A DNA stretch of 64,000 nt, taken from Gilliamella sp. Pra-s52 (GTDB taxonomy: Bacteria > Pseudomonadota > Gammaproteobacteria > Enterobacterales > Orbaceae). Position 1 is the stretch's first letter; every line of letters begins with the position of its first letter. Position numbers and translations under genes: made by a program. Of this stretch, positions 21,032 to 29,336 are shown piece after piece. The DNA lies in the NCBI RefSeq assembly GCF_009795805.1, contig NZ_WTEY01000008.1, positions 38,758-102,757 of the forward strand, read 5' to 3'. Below the pieces are notes generated by a model that worked only from the letters and a program-made list of their open reading frames with translations, did not search any database and was not told the origin of the DNA.

Positions 21032-22441
21032 ATGAGTAAACCAACTTTAGAAATGACTAACAGTCGTCCTGATGATGCTACATTGTTAGCTGACGAAGCT
21101 AAATATTGCTCTTTTGGTGATACCGTGCATTATGTTGAACCGCCAAAAATCTTTGATGGTTGTGAAGGTAGCTACATGTATGACAAAGAAGGTAAAGCTT
21201 TCCTTGATTTACAAATGTGGTATTCTGCATGTAACTTTGGTTATGCTAATGAACGTTTAAACAATGTTCTTAAAAAGCAAATCGACACGTTACCACAATG
21301 TGCTAGTCAATATTTACATCCTACAAAAATTGAATTAGCCAAAACCATTGCCCAAGGTATGGAAAAACGATTTGGTTATGAAGGACGAGTACATTTCAAT
21401 GTTGGTGGTTCTCAATGTATTGAAGATTCGTTAAAAGTAGTACGTAATGCAACGGGCGGTAAATCGCTAATGTTTGCTTTCCAAGGCGGATACCATGGTC
21501 GTACACTTGGCGCTTCTTCAATTACATCAAGTTATCGTTATCGTCGTCGTTATGGTCATTTTGGTGATCGTGCGATGTTTGTTCCATTCCCTTATCCATT
21601 CCGTCGTCCTAAAGGTATGACAGCAGAAGAATATGGTGAACATTTAGTGGCTGAGTTTGCACGCCTATTTGAAACCGAATACCACGGTGTTTGGGATCCA
21701 AAAGTTGGACAAGCAGAATACGCTGCATTTTATGCTGAACCTTTACAAGCAACGGGTGGTTATATTGTTCCTCCTCGTAATTACTTTAAAGGTCTTAAAA
21801 AAGTTTTAGATCAGTATGGTATTTTATTAGTCGTTGATGAAATCCAAATGGGCTTTTATCGCACAGGTAAACTCTGGTCAATTGAACACTTTGATGTTAA
21901 GCCAGATGTTGTAGTTTTTGCTAAAGCATTAACTAATGGTCTTAACCCGCTTGGTGGTTTATGGGCGCGTGAAGAATTAATTAATCCTGAGGTGTTCCCA
22001 GTTGGTTCAACACATTCAACATTTGCATCAAATCCATTAGGTACGGCAGTTGGTCTTGAAGTATTAAAAATGACTTCTGAAACTGATTACGAAAAAATGG
22101 TTATGGATAGTGGTGCTTACTTCCTTGAAGGCTTAAAAACACTTGAGAAGAAACACAAGGAGATTGGCGAAGTTGATGGTTTAGGCTTAGCACTTCGTGC
22201 AGAAATCTGTACAGAAGATGGTTTTACAGCCAATAAAGCACTTGTTGACAAAATGGTTGATATTGGTATGTCAGGTGATCTCGATTGGAAAGGTACCAAA
22301 ATGGGCTTAGTACTTGATATTGGTGGTTACTATAAAAATGTAATTACTTTTGCGCCATCGTTACATATTTCTCGTCAAGAGATTGATCAAGGTATTGAAC
22401 TTCTTGATCAATTAATTACACGAGCTAAAAAAGAACTTTAA
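21032..22441 (+). CDS. Class III PLP-dependent aminotransferase of a candidate metabolite cluster
   Basis: This 469-residue fold-type I aminotransferase has FQGGYHGRTLGASSIT, the PLP-binding VVDEIQMGFYRTGK, and the Schiff-base lysine in VFAKALTNG (Lys298). The family includes 4-aminobutyrate, ornithine, diaminobutyrate and taurine-type enzymes acting on terminal amines. The N-terminal FGDTVHYVEPPKIFDGCEGSY and the HG motif region differ from ArgD and GabT, so the substrate is not identifiable from the sequence. TGAGAT precedes the ATG. It is the first gene of an operon with an acyltransferase and an arginase-fold gene, separated from the next by a strong hairpin at 22458-22479. Its role is probably to make or remove a terminal amine in a small metabolite. 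Confidence 0.85.
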   Translation: MSKPTLEMTNSRPDDATLLADEAKYCSFGDTVHYVEPPKIFDGCEGSYMYDKEGKAFLDLQMWYSACNFGYANERLNNVLKKQIDTLPQCASQYLHPTKIELAKTIAQGMEKRFGYEGRVHFNVGGSQCIEDSLKVVRNATGGKSLMFAFQGGYHGRTLGASSITSSYRYRRRYGHFGDRAMFVPFPYPFRRPKGMTAEEYGEHLVAEFARLFETEYHGVWDPKVGQAEYAAFYAEPLQATGGYIVPPRNYFKGLKKVLDQYGILLVVDEIQMGFYRTGKLWSIEHFDVKPDVVVFAKALTNGLNPLGGLWAREELINPEVFPVGSTHSTFASNPLGTAVGLEVLKMTSETDYEKMVMDSGAYFLEGLKTLEKKHKEIGEVDGLGLALRAEICTEDGFTANKALVDKMVDIGMSGDLDWKGTKMGLVLDIGGYYKNVITFAPSLHISRQEIDQGIELLDQLITRAKKEL

Positions 22442-22457
22442 TCATTCATTTTAAATC

Positions 22458-22479
22458 CCCGCCAATATCTATTGGCGGG
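22458..22479 (+). other. Strong hairpin between aminotransferase and acyltransferase genes
   Basis: CCCGCCAAT (22458-22466) pairs perfectly with ATTGGCGGG (22471-22479) around a 4-base loop. There is no T-run after it, so it may protect the upstream mRNA from decay or partly attenuate transcription. Confidence 0.6.
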
Positions 22480-22501
22480 CTTGCGTGTTACAGTCAATCA
22501 T

Positions 22502-23560
22502 ATGAACGTTATGAAATACATCAATCAGTTAGAACCCAATGAATTAATAGACAATTTTCTAGAGCATCCCCCGCAAGACTTTTCTGCATGGCTTAGTGAA
22601 GATGGTGTGCCTGTTTTTTCAGCAAAGTTTGATCTTTTGACTACGGCTGATGATGATTTTAGACATAAAATTCAGAAGCTGCCTTTTTATCATAAATGGC
22701 AACGCTACTTAAAACCCAATACCTGCTTTGTTGGAGCAACTGTTTCTGAATATACGTTATTAAATGATAAAATTGATGAAAATCAATTATCTGAAAACCT
22801 AAAAACGGCTTATGCTAAACAATATCCTTTCTTGATTGTTAAAGATATTCCTGTTTCATCGCCTTTATTAAGTGAAAAAGACAACGACTATTCATTGCGC
22901 TTTATTTCATCACTAAAAGCGCAAGGTTTTATTGAAGTTGAAGGGCAAGCATTGGCTTGGGTACCGATTGATTTTAGTGATATAAATGAAGTCTTTTCCC
23001 GTTTTTCGTATAGTCGACGTAAAAACTTTAGACGAAAACTAAAAGCACGTGACAAACTAACTATTCATATTTTGCATAGTGGTGATGATTGTTTTTATCA
23101 GCAAACGGTTATAGATGAGTATTACCAACTTTATCTTAATGTTTATGAGCAAAGCGAAATACATTTTGATTTATTGACTAAATCTTTTTTTACTCAGCTA
23201 TTACAAAATAAAACCCAAAATGCACATATTGTGACTTATTCTCATGATGATAAATTGGTTGGGTATAATATTTGTTTTGTGGTTAATAATATGTTAGTTG
23301 ATAAATATATCGGCATGGTTTATCCACAGGCAAGAGAACTCAATCTTTATTTTGTCAGTTGGTTTGTTAATCTTGAATATGCTTTGCAACAAGGTTTTAG
23401 TCACTATATTGCAGGTTGGACAGATCCTGAAGTTAAAGCCTCATTAGGTGCAAAATTTACCTTTACAAAGCATTTAGTTTATATCCGCAATCGATTATTA
23501 AGAGCTGTATTACGAAGATTGATTGGTCATTTTGAAAGTGACAAGGAGAAAGTAGCATGA
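22502..23560 (+). CDS. FemAB/BioF2-like GNAT-fold acyltransferase
   Basis: The longest frame opens at 22472 inside a hairpin arm; the ATG at 22502 (352 residues) or 22511 is more likely, though neither has a clear Shine-Dalgarno sequence. The C-terminal half looks like a BioF2-type GNAT domain: RRKNFRRKLKARDKLTIH, then DKLVGYNICFVVNNMLVDKY, YPQARELNLYFVSWF and AGWTDPEVKASLGAKFTF. Such enzymes transfer acyl or aminoacyl groups to amines. In this operon it could acylate the amine made by the aminotransferase; this is inference. The stop overlaps the ATG of the arginase-like gene (ATGA), showing translational coupling. Confidence 0.75.
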   Translation: MNVMKYINQLEPNELIDNFLEHPPQDFSAWLSEDGVPVFSAKFDLLTTADDDFRHKIQKLPFYHKWQRYLKPNTCFVGATVSEYTLLNDKIDENQLSENLKTAYAKQYPFLIVKDIPVSSPLLSEKDNDYSLRFISSLKAQGFIEVEGQALAWVPIDFSDINEVFSRFSYSRRKNFRRKLKARDKLTIHILHSGDDCFYQQTVIDEYYQLYLNVYEQSEIHFDLLTKSFFTQLLQNKTQNAHIVTYSHDDKLVGYNICFVVNNMLVDKYIGMVYPQARELNLYFVSWFVNLEYALQQGFSHYIAGWTDPEVKASLGAKFTFTKHLVYIRNRLLRAVLRRLIGHFESDKEKVA

Positions 23561-24429
23561 CATGTCCTATTATTCTCAACTTTGATCAAAGTGTTGGTAA
23601 AATCGATCATGCTAATACAATTGATGTTACTCAGTGGCAAGACGCAATTCGTTTTGGCTGTACTAAAAAGACGTTTAACCAATTTAACAATGTGTTACAG
23701 CAATTTTTACCTGAAAGTCATGGTACAGTACTAATGGGTAGCGGTGATTTTCATCATATTTCATTATTGCTTATTGAACGTTTAGCACAGCAATATTCTG
23801 CCGATAATCCAATTCAAGTGGTGATTTTTGATAATCACCCAGACAATATGCGTTATTTGTTTGGTATTCATTGTGGATCATGGGTAAGTTATGTGGCGAA
23901 TTTACCTTTTGTTAGCCATGTACATGTGCTTGGCATTACCTCTCATGATATTGGGATTACTCATTTCTGGGAAAACCGATGGGCACCACTGTTTCATAAA
24001 AAGTTGACCTATTGGAGTTTAGATGTCAATGTTGCATGGGCTAAAAAAATAGGCTTAGGGCATAGCTTTCGGCATTTTGCTACACCAGATGATCTTATTG
24101 CTAACTTCCTATCGGAACAATATCACAGCGCACAGCCTGTTTATGTTTCGATTGATAAAGATGTATTAAGTGAAGAGGTGATTCACACTAACTGGGATCA
24201 AGGTAAATTACAAACTTATCACCTACTTGATACCATTTCGTCAATTAAATCTAGAATTATCGGTAGCGATATTACGGGGGAACTATCAATATGGCAGCCA
24301 TCAAATTGGTTTAAACGTTTACTTAGTTCGCTTGATAAACAACCTACTATATCACCAAATAACCTTATCAATTGGCAACAAGAGCAACATCAGCTTAATT
24401 TGACGTTATTAAAGGCATTAGCAGTATAA
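23557..24429 (+). CDS. Arginase/agmatinase-fold (ureohydrolase-like) protein
   Basis: This 290-residue protein has the three metal-site signatures of the ureohydrolase fold in altered form: GSGDFHHIS (for GGDHS), FDNHPDN (for DAHxD) and VSIDKDVLSE (for SxDxDxxDP). All six ligand positions (His, Asp, His, Asp, Asp, Asp) appear kept, so a binuclear Mn site is plausible. The substrate-binding loops differ from arginase, agmatinase and formiminoglutamase. It may hydrolyse a C-N bond such as a guanidine or amide in the cluster's product. It is translationally coupled to the acyltransferase gene and ends the + strand operon. Confidence 0.75.
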   Translation: MTCPIILNFDQSVGKIDHANTIDVTQWQDAIRFGCTKKTFNQFNNVLQQFLPESHGTVLMGSGDFHHISLLLIERLAQQYSADNPIQVVIFDNHPDNMRYLFGIHCGSWVSYVANLPFVSHVHVLGITSHDIGITHFWENRWAPLFHKKLTYWSLDVNVAWAKKIGLGHSFRHFATPDDLIANFLSEQYHSAQPVYVSIDKDVLSEEVIHTNWDQGKLQTYHLLDTISSIKSRIIGSDITGELSIWQPSNWFKRLLSSLDKQPTISPNNLINWQQEQHQLNLTLLKALAV

Positions 24430-24448
24430 ATTTTTGTAAAAAATTTTC

Positions 24449-24489
24449 AGGAAAGTACGCGTTTAAGTATAAAAATCACCTACTTTCCT
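24449..24489. other. Inverted repeat in the convergent gap of the candidate cluster
   Basis: AGGAAAGTA (24449-24457) and TACTTTCCT (24481-24489) form a stem with a 23-base loop between two converging operons. It could act as a bidirectional transcript end. There is no long U-run. Confidence 0.45.
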
Positions 24490-24503
24490 TGCTATATTGG
24501 AAT

Positions 24504-24905
24504 TTAACGTTGAATATTGTCTGACTCTTGTTTAGATAATTTACTTTCTGCTAACGCTAAAAAGAGAATGCCTGAAACAATTAAAATTGTACCAATTAAT
24601 TTAAATAATGTAATTGGTTCATGAAATAACCAGATTGAAACCACCATAACGGTTACAACTTCAAAGTGAGATGCCGCAAAAGCAGGCCCTACAGGCGCTT
24701 TTTTTAGTAGTGTCATCCAAGTAAAAAAAGTTAAAATATACCCAGCTATTGAGATATAAATCCACGGATTAGTAAATACACGAATTAGCCAATCAACACT
24801 CATTGCTAATGGTTCTGCATGCATTGCAGTTAATTTAAAACTACATTGCGCAATGGTGTCAAAAAACAGCAAGACAGTGAATCCAATTATATAAAATCTG
24901 GCCAT
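24504..24905 (-). CDS. Small EamA/SMR-type transporter subunit 2
   Basis: This is a 133-residue protein with four predicted helices (about 5-25, 45-65, 70-95, 100-120). It is close in size and layout to SMR and half-size EamA transporters, ending VSGILFLALAES before a polar tail. The paired small transporter gene lies one base upstream, which suggests a heterodimer like the spermidine exporter MdtIJ. It is the last gene of a four-gene - strand operon. The likely role is export of the cluster's amine-type product, by inference from context. The SMR glutamate of helix 1 is not obvious. Confidence 0.75.
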   Translation of the reverse strand: MARFYIIGFTVLLFFDTIAQCSFKLTAMHAEPLAMSVDWLIRVFTNPWIYISIAGYILTFFTWMTLLKKAPVGPAFAASHFEVVTVMVVSIWLFHEPITLFKLIGTILIVSGILFLALAESKLSKQESDNIQR

Positions 24906-24906
24906 A

Positions 24907-25263
24907 TTAAGACATCCCTACAAAAATAACGCCTGCGGTGATTAATAACATACCAATTAAGCGATAGATGGTCAGTAATTCCTTAAAAATCACTCGACCT
25001 ACTAGCATAATAGTAATGATATTAAATGAAGCAAGTAATACGCCCTGCGAAAGCGGTACTAACGTTAAAAAGGCTAACCATAATAAAAATTCAGCCACAT
25101 AAGCGATAATGCCAACCCAAATCCACTTATTTTTAGCTAAATCTAACCAATAGTACCAACCATCGCGGTTATTGGGTGCAATGGCAGCAAATTTAAAAGC
25201 GACTTGCCCTAATGTATCAAAACAGATATTACTAACCCAAAGAATGATAACTAATGGTGACAT
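24907..25263 (-). CDS. Small EamA/SMR-type transporter subunit 1
   Basis: This is a 118-residue, four-helix membrane protein (about 3-20, 45-65, 72-92, 98-117) related to its downstream neighbour: both have a CFDTLGQVAFKF / FFDTIAQCSFKL type helix 1 and an RLIGMLLITAGVIF / KLIGTILIVSGILF type helix 4. Its ATG overlaps the stop of the esterase gene (TAATG), so translation is coupled. Together the pair probably forms a dual-topology transporter. The substrate is unknown. Confidence 0.78.
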   Translation of the reverse strand: MSPLVIILWVSNICFDTLGQVAFKFAAIAPNNRDGWYYWLDLAKNKWIWVGIIAYVAEFLLWLAFLTLVPLSQGVLLASFNIITIMLVGRVIFKELLTIYRLIGMLLITAGVIFVGMS

Positions 25264-26096
25264 TATGCTTTGATTTCCTCTGCAATCTTATCAAAGAATG
25301 ATGCACATTCTTTGATTACTTCACGGCGTTGGCTATCAATAGTAATTAAATGGTAACTATCATTTAATACCACTAATTTTGTTGGTGCTGATACCGATTT
25401 TTCAACTAATTTGGCATTGGTTTCTATATTAGCGATATCATCGTTACCAGAATGCATAATTAAACAGGGTGAAGTCACCTTAGGTAATTGCTTACGCATC
25501 TCTTTTGCCAGTAATTGCATTTCGGCAAGTGCAGGGAACGGGTTACCAGCAAGCCCTGCTGATGCCGCATCGCCACTTAACATACTTTCAGAAACCACAG
25601 CTCGAATACGCTCGTCTTTAAGCCCGTAAGGTGGTTTTTCAATAAACACTTTCTTTTGGAAAATACCCAATTTCTTAAAATAAACCAGTAAGAAAAACAG
25701 TTTTTTTGCCCAAAATGGCATGCTCCAACCATCATAACAAAATGTTGGTGCTAATACGCCAACACCTTTAATTTGTGCAGGTCTGTCTGCAGCCAACTTT
25801 AGTGCCAGTAATGCCCCCATTGATAAACCTGCTACAAATAGATTCTCTACATGCTGTGCTAAATAATCAGCCCCATCTTGCACGCTTTTATACCAATCTT
25901 GCCAAGTTGTTTTACATAGATCTTCTTCGGTGCCGCAATGACCAGCTAATTGAATGGCATAAACGGTAAACCCTGCTTTATTTAAACCATTGGCTAAAAT
26001 TCGCATTTCATTGGGGGTGCCAGTTAAGCCATGAATCAATAGCACACCGTTTTTATTACCGGGTAGAAAGTAAGATAAATCTTCAATTTTGCTCAT
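25263..26096 (-). CDS. Alpha/beta hydrolase, carboxylesterase Est30-like
   Basis: This 277-residue hydrolase has LLIHGLTGTPNEM for the oxyanion region, nucleophile elbow GLSMG with Ser92, acid loop HSGNDDIAN and histidine in NDSYHLITID. These fit the Est30/monoacylglycerol-lipase-like carboxylesterases. The length is slightly above the usual 250, with a cap region rich in aromatic residues (WSMPFWAKKLFFLLVYFKK). In the operon it lies between the phosphatase and the two transporter genes, overlapping the latter by one base. It could release the product from an ester or thioester; this is inference. Confidence 0.8.
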   Translation of the reverse strand: MSKIEDLSYFLPGNKNGVLLIHGLTGTPNEMRILANGLNKAGFTVYAIQLAGHCGTEEDLCKTTWQDWYKSVQDGADYLAQHVENLFVAGLSMGALLALKLAADRPAQIKGVGVLAPTFCYDGWSMPFWAKKLFFLLVYFKKLGIFQKKVFIEKPPYGLKDERIRAVVSESMLSGDAASAGLAGNPFPALAEMQLLAKEMRKQLPKVTSPCLIMHSGNDDIANIETNAKLVEKSVSAPTKLVVLNDSYHLITIDSQRREVIKECASFFDKIAEEIKA

Positions 26097-26105
26097 TAAA
26101 ATCCC

Positions 26106-26837
26106 TTATTCTTTTACCATCATGACAGGAATAACCGTTTGTCGGGCTTGTTTTAATGCATCGGTTACATCTGCAAAGCTGGTGATTTTACGGTGTACTA
26201 TTTTATTTTTTTCACAATAATTAACGAGCTTATCTTTGGCAAAAACAAAATCAACATTGTGTGATACACAATAGTCTGACGTACCATCGCCAACATAAAG
26301 AATCTGCGTAAAATGCTGTTGTTTTTTGACATGGTTACATTTGCAGTTACCACTTTGCTTGATACAACCTTTATTCGCATAAGGGAACTCTAGGCGCCAA
26401 CTACGAACATTATTATGCATCAGTTTATTGGCAAAAATAGGTAAATTCTCAATACCATGACGCTTTAAAATAAAATCAATGGCATAATCCAATCCATCAC
26501 TCACTACGTGAACGGGAATGCTATTTTTTTCGGCGTAATTGATAAACGCTTTAAAATCAGGATCAATTTCAATTTGTGATAAAACGCAATTAAGCTCCTC
26601 TAAGCTGGCGTCCATTAAAGCAATTTGTTTGCTCATACACTCTTGAGAGCCAATTTTGCCATTAACCCATAATTCTTCAAGCTCATCACAACCTTCTTGA
26701 CCAAAATGGCTAAGTAATGTGTCAGTCACATCTTTTACACTAATCGTACCATCGAAATCACACAAAACAATTGGTGTTTGATGTTGTGTATAAGAGGGAT
26801 GAAAAATAGTGTTTGTTATAGATGAAAAAGTATTCAT
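26106..26837 (-). CDS. MtnX-like HAD-IB family phosphatase
   Basis: HAD motifs are complete: CDFDGTI (motif I, nucleophile Asp), VVSDGLDY (motif II) and YVGDGTSDYC (motif III), in a 243-residue protein resembling MtnX and phosphoserine phosphatases. A cysteine-rich loop (KGCIKQSGNCKCNHV) near residue 160 resembles the metal-binding loop of MtnX-like enzymes. No other methionine salvage genes are present, so a different phosphorylated substrate is likely. It is the first gene of the - strand operon and divergent from rstA; the shared 159-base gap may hold both promoters. Confidence 0.82.
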   Translation of the reverse strand: MNTFSSITNTIFHPSYTQHQTPIVLCDFDGTISVKDVTDTLLSHFGQEGCDELEELWVNGKIGSQECMSKQIALMDASLEELNCVLSQIEIDPDFKAFINYAEKNSIPVHVVSDGLDYAIDFILKRHGIENLPIFANKLMHNNVRSWRLEFPYANKGCIKQSGNCKCNHVKKQQHFTQILYVGDGTSDYCVSHNVDFVFAKDKLVNYCEKNKIVHRKITSFADVTDALKQARQTVIPVMMVKE

Positions 26838-26919
26838 GTTTGATATAAAAACAGTCTAATTATAGATATTGGCGCAAATTCTCTCATAGAGTGACAATAA
26901 ACTTTGTAGGCTCTTTGTA

Positions 26920-26955
26920 TATATTTTGTAACGGGGGATAAATTGTCTGTATAAT
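26920..26955 (+). promoter_or_regulatory. rstA promoter with a possible RstA box
   Basis: A -10 TATAAT stands at 26950-26955 with a weak -35 (TTGTAA, 26926-26931). Overlapping the -35, 26920-26933 matches 9 of the 12 fixed positions of the E. coli RstA box TACATNTNGTTACA. Autoregulation is plausible but unproven. Confidence 0.4.
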
Positions 26956-26996
26956 GGCGTATCTTCAGAACAAGCGGTGGTAACTAAAAACAGATA

Positions 26997-27725
26997 ATGA
27001 GTGAACGTATATTAATCATCGAGGATGATCAACGGTTAGCCAACTTAATTCAAGTTTATCTTATTCGACAAGGCTATCTTGTTGAGTGGCATAATAGTGG
27101 TGCTGGCGCTGAAGAAAAGATCCAACAACTAAATCCTGATTTAGTCATATTAGATGTCATGCTACCTGAAAAATCGGGTTTTGATATCTGCCGAGATATT
27201 CGTGCATGGTTTACTAACTATATCCTAATTATGACTGCTAGCGAAGATAATATTGATGAAATTGTAGGGCTTGAATTAGGGGCAGATGACTACTTGGCAA
27301 AGCCTGTTGAACCAAGACTACTGCTTGCCCGAATTCGAGCACTATTACGACGAAAACAAATAGAAACCGACAAAGATAACACTAAAGAACTTGTCATACC
27401 TCAGAATAATAAAACACTAATCTTTGACCAATTAGCCATCGATGGCGAAAATCGCAAAGTCCTATTGCAAGAACACGAGATTGATTTAACCACCGCTGAA
27501 TTTGATCTGCTTTGGCTATTAGCCATTAACGCAGGGAACATTTTGTCTCGAGATGATATTTTTTCACAAGTTCGCGGTATTGATTTTGATGGTAGTGATC
27601 GTTCAATTGATGCGCGAGTTTCAAGACTTCGACGTAAATTACTTGATGATCCCGATAATCCATCACGTATCAAAACCGTTCGAGGCAAAGGCTATTTATT
27701 TATGCGAGAAGGGGAAAACCATTGA
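26997..27725 (+). CDS. rstA: Response regulator RstA (OmpR family)
   Basis: The 242-residue protein has an N-terminal receiver with acidic pair IIEDD, phosphoacceptor Asp53 in LVILDVMLP and TASED plus LAKPVEPRL, then a winged-helix DNA-binding domain ending VSRLRRKLLDDP and IKTVRGKGYLF. The receiver shows RstA-type features (RDIRAWFTNYI, GLELGADDYLAKPVEPRLLLARIRALLR), so RstA is preferred over OmpR or CpxR, though family assignment by eye is not certain. It overlaps rstB by four bases and a sensor-regulator pair is clear. It lies divergently from the phosphatase operon and might control it. Confidence 0.8.
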   Translation: MSERILIIEDDQRLANLIQVYLIRQGYLVEWHNSGAGAEEKIQQLNPDLVILDVMLPEKSGFDICRDIRAWFTNYILIMTASEDNIDEIVGLELGADDYLAKPVEPRLLLARIRALLRRKQIETDKDNTKELVIPQNNKTLIFDQLAIDGENRKVLLQEHEIDLTTAEFDLLWLLAINAGNILSRDDIFSQVRGIDFDGSDRSIDARVSRLRRKLLDDPDNPSRIKTVRGKGYLFMREGENH

Positions 27726-29065
27726 GACAATTACTTGCTAAGCCGCTATTTTTTAATCGCCGAATTGTCTTTTACCTCGTTATTTTACTATCATTGCAAT
27801 GTATTATTGCCTATGGTGCATTACTGGTATTTGATTCGCTACCTTCATCATTAACTGATATGCCCGATGATCATATTGTTTTTCGTGAATCGCAACGGGG
27901 CACGGTTAACTTGATTCGCATGCGCATTGATGAAAACAAAGATCGTCCTCTACAAGATGTTGTTGACGAATTACAGCCCTATTTTGGCTATCCTATCACC
28001 ATTCTACCGACTAACACGCCACTACCCAACACGGTGAACAAAGAATTAGAAAAATTAGGATTTTCATATGATAGTGATGAAGAGGTCATCTATATTGGTC
28101 TAAAAGACGGTCATTTGTTGCAATTAGGTCCAATGGTGATGCGAGATATTTTAAAATCCAATACAATGTCATTATCTGTGTTTTTAATTATCTGGGCTTT
28201 ATTCAGCGCGATTATCTTTTTTATTTTAATTTATATGGCTTTTAGTGCTGTTTGGAAAGATTTAGTCAATATCAGACAGACAGCTGAACAGCTAGGGCAA
28301 GGTAATTTAAAAGCACGGACAGTAAACGTAAAAGGCTGGTTATTTAAGCCACTTGCCAACGTACTCAACAACATGGGGATGCACATTGAACACTTAGTCA
28401 GCACCAATCAAACCATATCCCACGCAATGGCTCATGAACTGCGTACACCACTGGCTCGAATGCGATTTGAACTAAGCATGCTTGAAGAATCTCACGACGA
28501 ACAAGAACGATTATTGCTACAAAAAGGCATGGGTGATGATATTAACGAACTTGAAACATTAATCAATGCCAGTCTAAATTACTTTAAAATGCAACAAAGT
28601 AATATTGAACTCAACTTAACGCGTGTATCGCTAAAACAGTGGGGAGAAAGGATCTGTCAATCGTTAATATTATTTAAACCCAAAGACTTTGAACTTACTT
28701 GCAATAGCCAAAATATTCAAGCAAACATTGACACCAATTTAGCCGAAACGATCGTCAAAAATCTATTGCTCAATGCCTTTAAATATGCCACGCATAAAGC
28801 CGTATTAAACATTAGTAAACAAGAAAATCGCGTCATTATTGAAATTGATGATGATGGTACGGGCATCCCCTTTGAAGCACGAGAAAAGATCTTCATGCCT
28901 TTTGCTAGACTCGATACCAGTCGCACCCGCTCAACAGGCGGATACGGACTAGGTTTAGCTTATGTAAAATTAATGGCTGAATTTCATGATGGCAAAGCGT
29001 TTGTTGTTACAAGTCCATTAGGTGGCGCAAGATTTGTGGTTTCATTAAAATCAGGTGATGAATAG
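27722..29065 (+). CDS. rstB: Sensor histidine kinase RstB (TTG start)
   Basis: The frame starts at a TTG that overlaps the rstA stop (TTGA), with AGGGG eight bases before it; no early ATG exists. The 447 residues comprise helix 1 (about 12-35), a periplasmic domain of ~105 residues, helix 2 (about 145-170), HAMP, a dimerisation domain with His238 in AMAHELRTPLARM, and an ATPase domain with NLLLNAFKYA, DDDGTGIP, TGGYGLGLAYV. This matches the RstB layout and length (433 in E. coli). In E. coli RstB responds under PhoP control to low Mg; whether that holds here is unknown. Confidence 0.8.
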   Translation: MRQLLAKPLFFNRRIVFYLVILLSLQCIIAYGALLVFDSLPSSLTDMPDDHIVFRESQRGTVNLIRMRIDENKDRPLQDVVDELQPYFGYPITILPTNTPLPNTVNKELEKLGFSYDSDEEVIYIGLKDGHLLQLGPMVMRDILKSNTMSLSVFLIIWALFSAIIFFILIYMAFSAVWKDLVNIRQTAEQLGQGNLKARTVNVKGWLFKPLANVLNNMGMHIEHLVSTNQTISHAMAHELRTPLARMRFELSMLEESHDEQERLLLQKGMGDDINELETLINASLNYFKMQQSNIELNLTRVSLKQWGERICQSLILFKPKDFELTCNSQNIQANIDTNLAETIVKNLLLNAFKYATHKAVLNISKQENRVIIEIDDDGTGIPFEAREKIFMPFARLDTSRTRSTGGYGLGLAYVKLMAEFHDGKAFVVTSPLGGARFVVSLKSGDE

Positions 29066-29090
29066 CGACTGGATTGATAGGTTAATGTGT

Positions 29091-29147
29091 CAAAAAGTTG
29101 TCAGTAAAGGTATTGATTTTATTGAAGTTTTTATTTGTGTTTTTTTA
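29091..29147 (+). repeat. Dispersed intergenic repeat, copy B
   Basis: This is the second copy of the ~58-base repeat, with CAAAAA, then TCAG at +10, TATTGATTTTATT, AAGTTTTT and TTTGTGTTTTT at the same spacing as copies at 11423 and 36363. It lies between rstB and glnS, both on +. Confidence 0.6.
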
Positions 29148-29336
29148 GTTAACACATTGGTTATTTTATTAAAAAACGGCATTGTTTAAACAAAAGCCAA
29201 TTTTGTCGATACAAATAACCTGTTTTCCGTTTCAGAAATAACAAAAATTTGTTATATTCATCCACCAACACAAAAAGTAATGGCAAGCAAATATTCTTAA
29301 TTTGTTATTAATAAATATATCATCAGAGGTTTTTTT

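Noticed and set aside
23320..23328. A second perfect DnaA box inside the acyltransferase gene
   Set aside because: A single 9-base match within a coding sequence is expected by chance and has no companion boxes.
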